Assembly (NCBI GenBank): GCA_903813345.2
Contig: CAIIXF020000147.1
Location: 1-64,000 of the forward strand
Source of the DNA: Owenia fusiformis
Taxonomy: Eukaryota; Annelida; Polychaeta; Sabellida; Oweniidae
DNA: 64,000 bases
Direction of reading: 5' to 3'
The notes below the pieces were generated by a model. The model was not told the DNA's origin and did no database searches. It saw nothing but the letters and a program-made list of their open reading frames with translations. The position numbers were made by a program, and so were the translations under genes. Within the stretch, counting starts at the first letter, position 1, and every line of letters begins with the position of its first letter. Shown one piece after another: positions 31,468 through 45,516 of the stretch.

Positions 31468-34400
31468 ATAGGATTTGGCCATACGCGTATAGAGGGAAAT
31501 GGCTCTAGGGACGCTTTGAGGGCCTATAATGGTCGATTGAAGGACAGGGAATCTAGGGAGGTAGTTGGGGAGAATGTCTGGCTCGTGCTTCGCGGATCCG
31601 TCGAGGTCAAAAAATAGTCCTTCAAAAAATAGGCCTTCCAGACGTCTATATAGAGCTTTCGACGTAGATTCGAGCAGCGTACGCGTCGTTCTACATTCCG
31701 CAATCGTTAGTTTGAGGAAGGGAATCGTTGTTTACGAAATGCTCTAGTCATCGTTCGGGCCTATTTTCTTTCAAATGTCTGTTGTTCGCAGAGATACGTA
31801 TACCAAGTGTATTCGTGCCGTCTAGATATACGGCAACGGTGGCCCGTACGCGAACTTCAAACGCGTATATCTCGATAACTAATGGTCGGATTTCAATTTG
31901 GTTCACTGTTTTTTTAATGCTCGGAAAACTGTCTTTCCGACCAGCTAGTTCTCCTCCGATTCTGACTTCTTAAGGAGGCTCGAGAGGCCGAAATAGCGGA
32001 AATGCAGATTTCGACCTAGATTTCGACCTTTGACCCAGATAAGGATTTGACCTAATTTCCGAGCAACTACGCCTAGCCCCCTAACAACGTGCATGAGTAG
32101 ATTTATCCAAATATCTCTCGTTGATGAGAACGTGTGGTTAGAAAGATTTTTGCTTTTGCACATACAAAAGCAAAAATCATAATAGGATTTGGCCATACGC
32201 GTATAGAGGGAAATGGCTCTAGGGACGCTTTGAGGGCCTATAATGGTCGATTGAAGGACAGGGAATCTAGGGAGGTAGTTGGGGAGAATGTCTGGCTCGT
32301 GCTTCGCGGATCCGTCGAGGTCAAAAAATAGTCCTTCAAAAAATAGGCCTTCCAGACGTCTATATAGAGCTTTCGACGTAGATTCGAGCAGCGTACGCGT
32401 CGTTCTACATTCCGCAATCGTTAGTTTGAGGAAGGGAATCGTTGTTTACGAAATGCTCTAGTCATCGTTCGGGCCTATTTTCTTTCAAATGTCTGTTGTT
32501 CGCAGAGATACGTATACCAAGTGTATTCGTGCCGTCTAGATATACGGCAACGGTGGCCCGTACGCGAACTTCAAACGCGTATATCTCGATAACTAATGGT
32601 CGGATTTCAATTTGGTTCACTGTTTTTTTAATGCTCGGAAAACTGTCTTTCCGACCAGCTAGTTCTCCTCCGATTCTGACTTCTTAAGGAGGCTCGAGAG
32701 GCCGAAATAGCGGAAATGCAGATTTCGACCTAGATTTCGACCTTTGACCCAGATAAGGATTTGACCTAATTTCCGAGCAACTACGCCTAGCCCCCTAACA
32801 ACGTGCATGAGTAGATTTATCCAAATATCTCTCGTTGATGAGAACGTGTGGTTAGAAAGATTTTTGCTTTTGCACATACAAAAGCAAAAATCATAATAGG
32901 ATTTGGCCATACGCGTATAGAGGGAAATGGCTCTAGGGACGCTTTGAGGGCCTATAATGGTCGATTGAAGGACAGGGAATCTAGGGAGGTAGTTGGGGAG
33001 AATGTCTGGCTCGTGCTTCGCGGATCCGTCGAGGTCAAAAAATAGTCCTTCAAAAAATAGGCCTTCCAGACGTCTATATAGAGCTTTCGACGTAGATTCG
33101 AGCAGCGTACGCGTCGTTCTACATTCCGCAATCGTTAGTTTGAGGAAGGGAATCGTTGTTTACGAAATGCTCTAGTCATCGTTCGGGCCTATTTTCTTTC
33201 AAATGTCTGTTGTTCGCAGAGATACGTATACCAAGTGTATTCGTGCCGTCTAGATATACGGCAACGGTGGCCCGTACGCGAACTTCAAACGCGTATATCT
33301 CGATAACTAATGGTCGGATTTCAATTTGGTTCACTGTTTTTTTAATGCTCGGAAAACTGTCTTTCCGACCAGCTAGTTCTCCTCCGATTCTGACTTCTTA
33401 AGGAGGCTCGAGAGGCCGAAATAGCGGAAATGCAGATTTCGACCTAGATTTCGACCTTTGACCCAGATAAGGATTTGACCTAATTTCCGAGCAACTACGC
33501 CTAGCCCCCTAACAACGTGCATGAGTAGATTTATCCAAATATCTCTCGTTGATGAGAACGTGTGGTTAGAAAGATTTTTGCTTTTGCACATACAAAAGCA
33601 AAAATCATAATAGGATTTGGCCATACGCGTATAGAGGGAAATGGCTCTAGGGACGCTTTGAGGGCCTATAATGGTCGATTGAAGGACAGGGAATCTAGGG
33701 AGGTAGTTGGGGAGAATGTCTGGCTCGTGCTTCGCGGATCCGTCGAGGTCAAAAAATAGTCCTTCAAAAAATAGGCCTTCCAGACGTCTATATAGAGCTT
33801 TCGACGTAGATTCGAGCAGCGTACGCGTCGTTCTACATTCCGCAATCGTTAGTTTGAGGAAGGGAATCGTTGTTTACGAAATGCTCTAGTCATCGTTCGG
33901 GCCTATTTTCTTTCAAATGTCTGTTGTTCGCAGAGATACGTATACCAAGTGTATTCGTGCCGTCTAGATATACGGCAACGGTGGCCCGTACGCGAACTTC
34001 AAACGCGTATATCTCGATAACTAATGGTCGGATTTCAATTTGGTTCACTGTTTTTTTAATGCTCGGAAAACTGTCTTTCCGACCAGCTAGTTCTCCTCCG
34101 ATTCTGACTTCTTAAGGAGGCTCGAGAGGCCGAAATAGCGGAAATGCAGATTTCGACCTAGATTTCGACCTTTGACCCAGATAAGGATTTGACCTAATTT
34201 CCGAGCAACTACGCCTAGCCCCCTAACAACGTGCATGAGTAGATTTATCCAAATATCTCTCGTTGATGAGAACGTGTGGTTAGAAAGATTTTTGCTTTTG
34301 CACATACAAAAGCAAAAATCATAATAGGATTTGGCCATACGCGTATAGAGGGAAATGGCTCTAGGGACGCTTTGAGGGCCTATAATGGTCGATTGAAGGA

Positions 34401-36946
34401 CAGGGAATCTAGGGAGGTAGTTGGGGAGAATGTCTGGCTCGTGCTTCGCGGATCCGTCGAGGTCAAAAAATAGTCCTTCAAAAAATAGGCCTTCCAGACG
34501 TCTATATAGAGCTTTCGACGTAGATTCGAGCAGCGTACGCGTCGTTCTACATTCCGCAATCGTTAGTTTGAGGAAGGGAATCGTTGTTTACGAAATGCTC
34601 TAGTCATCGTTCGGGCCTATTTTCTTTCAAATGTCTGTTGTTCGCAGAGATACGTATACCAAGTGTATTCGTGCCGTCTAGATATACGGCAACGGTGGCC
34701 CGTACGCGAACTTCAAACGCGTATATCTCGATAACTAATGGTCGGATTTCAATTTGGTTCACTGTTTTTTTAATGCTCGGAAAACTGTCTTTCCGACCAG
34801 CTAGTTCTCCTCCGATTCTGACTTCTTAAGGAGGCTCGAGAGGCCGAAATAGCGGAAATGCAGATTTCGACCTAGATTTCGACCTTTGACCCAGATAAGG
34901 ATTTGACCTAATTTCCGAGCAACTACGCCTAGCCCCCTAACAACGTGCATGAGTAGATTTATCCAAATATCTCTCGTTGATGAGAACGTGTGGTTAGAAA
35001 GATTTTTGCTTTTGCACATACAAAAGCAAAAATCATAATAGGATTTGGCCATACGCGTATAGAGGGAAATGGCTCTAGGGACGCTTTGAGGGCCTATAAT
35101 GGTCGATTGAAGGACAGGGAATCTAGGGAGGTAGTTGGGGAGAATGTCTGGCTCGTGCTTCGCGGATCCGTCGAGGTCAAAAAATAGTCCTTCAAAAAAT
35201 AGGCCTTCCAGACGTCTATATAGAGCTTTCGACGTAGATTCGAGCAGCGTACGCGTCGTTCTACATTCCGCAATCGTTAGTTTGAGGAAGGGAATCGTTG
35301 TTTACGAAATGCTCTAGTCATCGTTCGGGCCTATTTTCTTTCAAATGTCTGTTGTTCGCAGAGATACGTATACCAAGTGTATTCGTGCCGTCTAGATATA
35401 CGGCAACGGTGGCCCGTACGCGAACTTCAAACGCGTATATCTCGATAACTAATGGTCGGATTTCAATTTGGTTCACTGTTTTTTTAATGCTCGGAAAACT
35501 GTCTTTCCGACCAGCTAGTTCTCCTCCGATTCTGACTTCTTAAGGAGGCTCGAGAGGCCGAAATAGCGGAAATGCAGATTTCGACCTAGATTTCGACCTT
35601 TGACCCAGATAAGGATTTGACCTAATTTCCGAGCAACTACGCCTAGCCCCCTAACAACGTGCATGAGTAGATTTATCCAAATATCTCTCGTTGATGAGAA
35701 CGTGTGGTTAGAAAGATTTTTGCTTTTGCACATACAAAAGCAAAAATCATAATAGGATTTGGCCATACGCGTATAGAGGGAAATGGCTCTAGGGACGCTT
35801 TGAGGGCCTATAATGGTCGATTGAAGGACAGGGAATCTAGGGAGGTAGTTGGGGAGAATGTCTGGCTCGTGCTTCGCGGATCCGTCGAGGTCAAAAAATA
35901 GTCCTTCAAAAAATAGGCCTTCCAGACGTCTATATAGAGCTTTCGACGTAGATTCGAGCAGCGTACGCGTCGTTCTACATTCCGCAATCGTTAGTTTGAG
36001 GAAGGGAATCGTTGTTTACGAAATGCTCTAGTCATCGTTCGGGCCTATTTTCTTTCAAATGTCTGTTGTTCGCAGAGATACGTATACCAAGTGTATTCGT
36101 GCCGTCTAGATATACGGCAACGGTGGCCCGTACGCGAACTTCAAACGCGTATATCTCGATAACTAATGGTCGGATTTCAATTTGGTTCACTGTTTTTTTA
36201 ATGCTCGGAAAACTGTCTTTCCGACCAGCTAGTTCTCCTCCGATTCTGACTTCTTAAGGAGGCTCGAGAGGCCGAAATAGCGGAAATGCAGATTTCGACC
36301 TAGATTTCGACCTTTGACCCAGATAAGGATTTGACCTAATTTCCGAGCAACTACGCCTAGCCCCCTAACAACGTGCATGAGTAGATTTATCCAAATATCT
36401 CTCGTTGATGAGAACGTGTGGTTAGAAAGATTTTTGCTTTTGCACATACAAAAGCAAAAATCATAATAGGATTTGGCCATACGCGTATAGAGGGAAATGG
36501 CTCTAGGGACGCTTTGAGGGCCTATAATGGTCGATTGAAGGACAGGGAATCTAGGGAGGTAGTTGGGGAGAATGTCTGGCTCGTGCTTCGCGGATCCGTC
36601 GAGGTCAAAAAATAGTCCTTCAAAAAATAGGCCTTCCAGACGTCTATATAGAGCTTTCGACGTAGATTCGAGCAGCGTACGCGTCGTTCTACATTCCGCA
36701 ATCGTTAGTTTGAGGAAGGGAATCGTTGTTTACGAAATGCTCTAGTCATCGTTCGGGCCTATTTTCTTTCAAATGTCTGTTGTTCGCAGAGATACGTATA
36801 CCAAGTGTATTCGTGCCGTCTAGATATACGGCAACGGTGGCCCGTACGCGAACTTCAAACGCGTATATCTCGATAACTAATGGTCGGATTTCAATTTGGT
36901 TCACTGTTTTTTTAATGCTCGGAAAACTGTCTTTCCGACCAGCTAG

Positions 36947-36949
36947 TTT
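36947..36949 (+). other. Satellite variant: +T in copy 9
   Basis: AGCTAGTTTCTCC instead of AGCTAGTTCTCC. The extra T joins two minus-strand frames into one of 149 codons (36746-37195). The same change occurs in copy 21. Confidence 0.9.
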
Positions 36950-39287
36950 CTCCTCCGATTCTGACTTCTTAAGGAGGCTCGAGAGGCCGAAATAGCGGAA
37001 ATGCAGATTTCGACCTAGATTTCGACCTTTGACCCAGATAAGGATTTGACCTAATTTCCGAGCAACTACGCCTAGCCCCCTAACAACGTGCATGAGTAGA
37101 TTTATCCAAATATCTCTCGTTGATGAGAACGTGTGGTTAGAAAGATTTTTGCTTTTGCACATACAAAAGCAAAAATCATAATAGGATTTGGCCATACGCG
37201 TATAGAGGGAAATGGCTCTAGGGACGCTTTGAGGGCCTATAATGGTCGATTGAAGGACAGGGAATCTAGGGAGGTAGTTGGGGAGAATGTCTGGCTCGTG
37301 CTTCGCGGATCCGTCGAGGTCAAAAAATAGTCCTTCAAAAAATAGGCCTTCCAGACGTCTATATAGAGCTTTCGACGTAGATTCGAGCAGCGTACGCGTC
37401 GTTCTACATTCCGCAATCGTTAGTTTGAGGAAGGGAATCGTTGTTTACGAAATGCTCTAGTCATCGTTCGGGCCTATTTTCTTTCAAATGTCTGTTGTTC
37501 GCAGAGATACGTATACCAAGTGTATTCGTGCCGTCTAGATATACGGCAACGGTGGCCCGTACGCGAACTTCAAACGCGTATATCTCGATAACTAATGGTC
37601 GGATTTCAATTTGGTTCACTGTTTTTTTAATGCTCGGAAAACTGTCTTTCCGACCAGCTAGTTCTCCTCCGATTCTGACTTCTTAAGGAGGCTCGAGAGG
37701 CCGAAATAGCGGAAATGCAGATTTCGACCTAGATTTCGACCTTTGACCCAGATAAGGATTTGACCTAATTTCCGAGCAACTACGCCTAGCCCCCTAACAA
37801 CGTGCATGAGTAGATTTATCCAAATATCTCTCGTTGATGAGAACGTGTGGTTAGAAAGATTTTTGCTTTTGCACATACAAAAGCAAAAATCATAATAGGA
37901 TTTGGCCATACGCGTATAGAGGGAAATGGCTCTAGGGACGCTTTGAGGGCCTATAATGGTCGATTGAAGGACAGGGAATCTAGGGAGGTAGTTGGGGAGA
38001 ATGTCTGGCTCGTGCTTCGCGGATCCGTCGAGGTCAAAAAATAGTCCTTCAAAAAATAGGCCTTCCAGACGTCTATATAGAGCTTTCGACGTAGATTCGA
38101 GCAGCGTACGCGTCGTTCTACATTCCGCAATCGTTAGTTTGAGGAAGGGAATCGTTGTTTACGAAATGCTCTAGTCATCGTTCGGGCCTATTTTCTTTCA
38201 AATGTCTGTTGTTCGCAGAGATACGTATACCAAGTGTATTCGTGCCGTCTAGATATACGGCAACGGTGGCCCGTACGCGAACTTCAAACGCGTATATCTC
38301 GATAACTAATGGTCGGATTTCAATTTGGTTCACTGTTTTTTTAATGCTCGGAAAACTGTCTTTCCGACCAGCTAGTTCTCCTCCGATTCTGACTTCTTAA
38401 GGAGGCTCGAGAGGCCGAAATAGCGGAAATGCAGATTTCGACCTAGATTTCGACCTTTGACCCAGATAAGGATTTGACCTAATTTCCGAGCAACTACGCC
38501 TAGCCCCCTAACAACGTGCATGAGTAGATTTATCCAAATATCTCTCGTTGATGAGAACGTGTGGTTAGAAAGATTTTTGCTTTTGCACATACAAAAGCAA
38601 AAATCATAATAGGATTTGGCCATACGCGTATAGAGGGAAATGGCTCTAGGGACGCTTTGAGGGCCTATAATGGTCGATTGAAGGACAGGGAATCTAGGGA
38701 GGTAGTTGGGGAGAATGTCTGGCTCGTGCTTCGCGGATCCGTCGAGGTCAAAAAATAGTCCTTCAAAAAATAGGCCTTCCAGACGTCTATATAGAGCTTT
38801 CGACGTAGATTCGAGCAGCGTACGCGTCGTTCTACATTCCGCAATCGTTAGTTTGAGGAAGGGAATCGTTGTTTACGAAATGCTCTAGTCATCGTTCGGG
38901 CCTATTTTCTTTCAAATGTCTGTTGTTCGCAGAGATACGTATACCAAGTGTATTCGTGCCGTCTAGATATACGGCAACGGTGGCCCGTACGCGAACTTCA
39001 AACGCGTATATCTCGATAACTAATGGTCGGATTTCAATTTGGTTCACTGTTTTTTTAATGCTCGGAAAACTGTCTTTCCGACCAGCTAGTTCTCCTCCGA
39101 TTCTGACTTCTTAAGGAGGCTCGAGAGGCCGAAATAGCGGAAATGCAGATTTCGACCTAGATTTCGACCTTTGACCCAGATAAGGATTTGACCTAATTTC
39201 CGAGCAACTACGCCTAGCCCCCTAACAACGTGCATGAGTAGATTTATCCAAATATCTCTCGTTGATGAGAACGTGTGGTTAGAAAGA

Positions 39288-39291
39288 TTTT
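39288..39291 (+). other. Satellite variant: -T in copy 12 (hairpin arm)
   Basis: GATTTTGC instead of GATTTTTGC, placing a one-base bulge in the H3 hairpin. Only this copy shows it. Confidence 0.9.
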
Positions 39292-42200
39292 GCTTTTGCA
39301 CATACAAAAGCAAAAATCATAATAGGATTTGGCCATACGCGTATAGAGGGAAATGGCTCTAGGGACGCTTTGAGGGCCTATAATGGTCGATTGAAGGACA
39401 GGGAATCTAGGGAGGTAGTTGGGGAGAATGTCTGGCTCGTGCTTCGCGGATCCGTCGAGGTCAAAAAATAGTCCTTCAAAAAATAGGCCTTCCAGACGTC
39501 TATATAGAGCTTTCGACGTAGATTCGAGCAGCGTACGCGTCGTTCTACATTCCGCAATCGTTAGTTTGAGGAAGGGAATCGTTGTTTACGAAATGCTCTA
39601 GTCATCGTTCGGGCCTATTTTCTTTCAAATGTCTGTTGTTCGCAGAGATACGTATACCAAGTGTATTCGTGCCGTCTAGATATACGGCAACGGTGGCCCG
39701 TACGCGAACTTCAAACGCGTATATCTCGATAACTAATGGTCGGATTTCAATTTGGTTCACTGTTTTTTTAATGCTCGGAAAACTGTCTTTCCGACCAGCT
39801 AGTTCTCCTCCGATTCTGACTTCTTAAGGAGGCTCGAGAGGCCGAAATAGCGGAAATGCAGATTTCGACCTAGATTTCGACCTTTGACCCAGATAAGGAT
39901 TTGACCTAATTTCCGAGCAACTACGCCTAGCCCCCTAACAACGTGCATGAGTAGATTTATCCAAATATCTCTCGTTGATGAGAACGTGTGGTTAGAAAGA
40001 TTTTTGCTTTTGCACATACAAAAGCAAAAATCATAATAGGATTTGGCCATACGCGTATAGAGGGAAATGGCTCTAGGGACGCTTTGAGGGCCTATAATGG
40101 TCGATTGAAGGACAGGGAATCTAGGGAGGTAGTTGGGGAGAATGTCTGGCTCGTGCTTCGCGGATCCGTCGAGGTCAAAAAATAGTCCTTCAAAAAATAG
40201 GCCTTCCAGACGTCTATATAGAGCTTTCGACGTAGATTCGAGCAGCGTACGCGTCGTTCTACATTCCGCAATCGTTAGTTTGAGGAAGGGAATCGTTGTT
40301 TACGAAATGCTCTAGTCATCGTTCGGGCCTATTTTCTTTCAAATGTCTGTTGTTCGCAGAGATACGTATACCAAGTGTATTCGTGCCGTCTAGATATACG
40401 GCAACGGTGGCCCGTACGCGAACTTCAAACGCGTATATCTCGATAACTAATGGTCGGATTTCAATTTGGTTCACTGTTTTTTTAATGCTCGGAAAACTGT
40501 CTTTCCGACCAGCTAGTTCTCCTCCGATTCTGACTTCTTAAGGAGGCTCGAGAGGCCGAAATAGCGGAAATGCAGATTTCGACCTAGATTTCGACCTTTG
40601 ACCCAGATAAGGATTTGACCTAATTTCCGAGCAACTACGCCTAGCCCCCTAACAACGTGCATGAGTAGATTTATCCAAATATCTCTCGTTGATGAGAACG
40701 TGTGGTTAGAAAGATTTTTGCTTTTGCACATACAAAAGCAAAAATCATAATAGGATTTGGCCATACGCGTATAGAGGGAAATGGCTCTAGGGACGCTTTG
40801 AGGGCCTATAATGGTCGATTGAAGGACAGGGAATCTAGGGAGGTAGTTGGGGAGAATGTCTGGCTCGTGCTTCGCGGATCCGTCGAGGTCAAAAAATAGT
40901 CCTTCAAAAAATAGGCCTTCCAGACGTCTATATAGAGCTTTCGACGTAGATTCGAGCAGCGTACGCGTCGTTCTACATTCCGCAATCGTTAGTTTGAGGA
41001 AGGGAATCGTTGTTTACGAAATGCTCTAGTCATCGTTCGGGCCTATTTTCTTTCAAATGTCTGTTGTTCGCAGAGATACGTATACCAAGTGTATTCGTGC
41101 CGTCTAGATATACGGCAACGGTGGCCCGTACGCGAACTTCAAACGCGTATATCTCGATAACTAATGGTCGGATTTCAATTTGGTTCACTGTTTTTTTAAT
41201 GCTCGGAAAACTGTCTTTCCGACCAGCTAGTTCTCCTCCGATTCTGACTTCTTAAGGAGGCTCGAGAGGCCGAAATAGCGGAAATGCAGATTTCGACCTA
41301 GATTTCGACCTTTGACCCAGATAAGGATTTGACCTAATTTCCGAGCAACTACGCCTAGCCCCCTAACAACGTGCATGAGTAGATTTATCCAAATATCTCT
41401 CGTTGATGAGAACGTGTGGTTAGAAAGATTTTTGCTTTTGCACATACAAAAGCAAAAATCATAATAGGATTTGGCCATACGCGTATAGAGGGAAATGGCT
41501 CTAGGGACGCTTTGAGGGCCTATAATGGTCGATTGAAGGACAGGGAATCTAGGGAGGTAGTTGGGGAGAATGTCTGGCTCGTGCTTCGCGGATCCGTCGA
41601 GGTCAAAAAATAGTCCTTCAAAAAATAGGCCTTCCAGACGTCTATATAGAGCTTTCGACGTAGATTCGAGCAGCGTACGCGTCGTTCTACATTCCGCAAT
41701 CGTTAGTTTGAGGAAGGGAATCGTTGTTTACGAAATGCTCTAGTCATCGTTCGGGCCTATTTTCTTTCAAATGTCTGTTGTTCGCAGAGATACGTATACC
41801 AAGTGTATTCGTGCCGTCTAGATATACGGCAACGGTGGCCCGTACGCGAACTTCAAACGCGTATATCTCGATAACTAATGGTCGGATTTCAATTTGGTTC
41901 ACTGTTTTTTTAATGCTCGGAAAACTGTCTTTCCGACCAGCTAGTTCTCCTCCGATTCTGACTTCTTAAGGAGGCTCGAGAGGCCGAAATAGCGGAAATG
42001 CAGATTTCGACCTAGATTTCGACCTTTGACCCAGATAAGGATTTGACCTAATTTCCGAGCAACTACGCCTAGCCCCCTAACAACGTGCATGAGTAGATTT
42101 ATCCAAATATCTCTCGTTGATGAGAACGTGTGGTTAGAAAGATTTTTGCTTTTGCACATACAAAAGCAAAAATCATAATAGGATTTGGCCATACGCGTAT

Positions 42201-43332
42201 AGAGGGAAATGGCTCTAGGGACGCTTTGAGGGCCTATAATGGTCGATTGAAGGACAGGGAATCTAGGGAGGTAGTTGGGGAGAATGTCTGGCTCGTGCTT
42301 CGCGGATCCGTCGAGGTCAAAAAATAGTCCTTCAAAAAATAGGCCTTCCAGACGTCTATATAGAGCTTTCGACGTAGATTCGAGCAGCGTACGCGTCGTT
42401 CTACATTCCGCAATCGTTAGTTTGAGGAAGGGAATCGTTGTTTACGAAATGCTCTAGTCATCGTTCGGGCCTATTTTCTTTCAAATGTCTGTTGTTCGCA
42501 GAGATACGTATACCAAGTGTATTCGTGCCGTCTAGATATACGGCAACGGTGGCCCGTACGCGAACTTCAAACGCGTATATCTCGATAACTAATGGTCGGA
42601 TTTCAATTTGGTTCACTGTTTTTTTAATGCTCGGAAAACTGTCTTTCCGACCAGCTAGTTCTCCTCCGATTCTGACTTCTTAAGGAGGCTCGAGAGGCCG
42701 AAATAGCGGAAATGCAGATTTCGACCTAGATTTCGACCTTTGACCCAGATAAGGATTTGACCTAATTTCCGAGCAACTACGCCTAGCCCCCTAACAACGT
42801 GCATGAGTAGATTTATCCAAATATCTCTCGTTGATGAGAACGTGTGGTTAGAAAGATTTTTGCTTTTGCACATACAAAAGCAAAAATCATAATAGGATTT
42901 GGCCATACGCGTATAGAGGGAAATGGCTCTAGGGACGCTTTGAGGGCCTATAATGGTCGATTGAAGGACAGGGAATCTAGGGAGGTAGTTGGGGAGAATG
43001 TCTGGCTCGTGCTTCGCGGATCCGTCGAGGTCAAAAAATAGTCCTTCAAAAAATAGGCCTTCCAGACGTCTATATAGAGCTTTCGACGTAGATTCGAGCA
43101 GCGTACGCGTCGTTCTACATTCCGCAATCGTTAGTTTGAGGAAGGGAATCGTTGTTTACGAAATGCTCTAGTCATCGTTCGGGCCTATTTTCTTTCAAAT
43201 GTCTGTTGTTCGCAGAGATACGTATACCAAGTGTATTCGTGCCGTCTAGATATACGGCAACGGTGGCCCGTACGCGAACTTCAAACGCGTATATCTCGAT
43301 AACTAATGGTCGGATTTCAATTTGGTTCACTG

Positions 43333-43338
43333 TTTTTT
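43333..43338 (+). other. Satellite variant: -T in copy 18
   Basis: T run of six instead of seven before AATGCTCGG. The same change occurs in copy 24. Confidence 0.9.
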
Positions 43339-45513
43339 AATGCTCGGAAAACTGTCTTTCCGACCAGCTAGTTCTCCTCCGATTCTGACTTCTTAAGGAG
43401 GCTCGAGAGGCCGAAATAGCGGAAATGCAGATTTCGACCTAGATTTCGACCTTTGACCCAGATAAGGATTTGACCTAATTTCCGAGCAACTACGCCTAGC
43501 CCCCTAACAACGTGCATGAGTAGATTTATCCAAATATCTCTCGTTGATGAGAACGTGTGGTTAGAAAGATTTTTGCTTTTGCACATACAAAAGCAAAAAT
43601 CATAATAGGATTTGGCCATACGCGTATAGAGGGAAATGGCTCTAGGGACGCTTTGAGGGCCTATAATGGTCGATTGAAGGACAGGGAATCTAGGGAGGTA
43701 GTTGGGGAGAATGTCTGGCTCGTGCTTCGCGGATCCGTCGAGGTCAAAAAATAGTCCTTCAAAAAATAGGCCTTCCAGACGTCTATATAGAGCTTTCGAC
43801 GTAGATTCGAGCAGCGTACGCGTCGTTCTACATTCCGCAATCGTTAGTTTGAGGAAGGGAATCGTTGTTTACGAAATGCTCTAGTCATCGTTCGGGCCTA
43901 TTTTCTTTCAAATGTCTGTTGTTCGCAGAGATACGTATACCAAGTGTATTCGTGCCGTCTAGATATACGGCAACGGTGGCCCGTACGCGAACTTCAAACG
44001 CGTATATCTCGATAACTAATGGTCGGATTTCAATTTGGTTCACTGTTTTTTTAATGCTCGGAAAACTGTCTTTCCGACCAGCTAGTTCTCCTCCGATTCT
44101 GACTTCTTAAGGAGGCTCGAGAGGCCGAAATAGCGGAAATGCAGATTTCGACCTAGATTTCGACCTTTGACCCAGATAAGGATTTGACCTAATTTCCGAG
44201 CAACTACGCCTAGCCCCCTAACAACGTGCATGAGTAGATTTATCCAAATATCTCTCGTTGATGAGAACGTGTGGTTAGAAAGATTTTTGCTTTTGCACAT
44301 ACAAAAGCAAAAATCATAATAGGATTTGGCCATACGCGTATAGAGGGAAATGGCTCTAGGGACGCTTTGAGGGCCTATAATGGTCGATTGAAGGACAGGG
44401 AATCTAGGGAGGTAGTTGGGGAGAATGTCTGGCTCGTGCTTCGCGGATCCGTCGAGGTCAAAAAATAGTCCTTCAAAAAATAGGCCTTCCAGACGTCTAT
44501 ATAGAGCTTTCGACGTAGATTCGAGCAGCGTACGCGTCGTTCTACATTCCGCAATCGTTAGTTTGAGGAAGGGAATCGTTGTTTACGAAATGCTCTAGTC
44601 ATCGTTCGGGCCTATTTTCTTTCAAATGTCTGTTGTTCGCAGAGATACGTATACCAAGTGTATTCGTGCCGTCTAGATATACGGCAACGGTGGCCCGTAC
44701 GCGAACTTCAAACGCGTATATCTCGATAACTAATGGTCGGATTTCAATTTGGTTCACTGTTTTTTTAATGCTCGGAAAACTGTCTTTCCGACCAGCTAGT
44801 TCTCCTCCGATTCTGACTTCTTAAGGAGGCTCGAGAGGCCGAAATAGCGGAAATGCAGATTTCGACCTAGATTTCGACCTTTGACCCAGATAAGGATTTG
44901 ACCTAATTTCCGAGCAACTACGCCTAGCCCCCTAACAACGTGCATGAGTAGATTTATCCAAATATCTCTCGTTGATGAGAACGTGTGGTTAGAAAGATTT
45001 TTGCTTTTGCACATACAAAAGCAAAAATCATAATAGGATTTGGCCATACGCGTATAGAGGGAAATGGCTCTAGGGACGCTTTGAGGGCCTATAATGGTCG
45101 ATTGAAGGACAGGGAATCTAGGGAGGTAGTTGGGGAGAATGTCTGGCTCGTGCTTCGCGGATCCGTCGAGGTCAAAAAATAGTCCTTCAAAAAATAGGCC
45201 TTCCAGACGTCTATATAGAGCTTTCGACGTAGATTCGAGCAGCGTACGCGTCGTTCTACATTCCGCAATCGTTAGTTTGAGGAAGGGAATCGTTGTTTAC
45301 GAAATGCTCTAGTCATCGTTCGGGCCTATTTTCTTTCAAATGTCTGTTGTTCGCAGAGATACGTATACCAAGTGTATTCGTGCCGTCTAGATATACGGCA
45401 ACGGTGGCCCGTACGCGAACTTCAAACGCGTATATCTCGATAACTAATGGTCGGATTTCAATTTGGTTCACTGTTTTTTTAATGCTCGGAAAACTGTCTT
45501 TCCGACCAGCTAG

Positions 45514-45516
45514 TTT
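45514..45516 (+). other. Satellite variant: +T in copy 21
   Basis: Same extra T as copy 9, twelve monomers later; again creates a 149-codon minus-strand frame (45313-45762). Confidence 0.9.

Noticed and set aside
30851-31482. Four short frames repeated in every 714-bp monomer (60, 81, 65 codons +; 83 codons -)
   Set aside because: They mostly overlap one another, mostly lack ATG starts, show no known motif, and are identical only because the DNA is identical. There is no evidence of selection on protein.
36746-37195. 149-codon minus-strand open frame in satellite copies 9 and 21 as a possible gene
   Set aside because: It exists only because of a one-base T insertion that fuses two shorter frames. 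The other 37 copies lack it, it has no recognisable domain, and the change is probably a homopolymer artefact.
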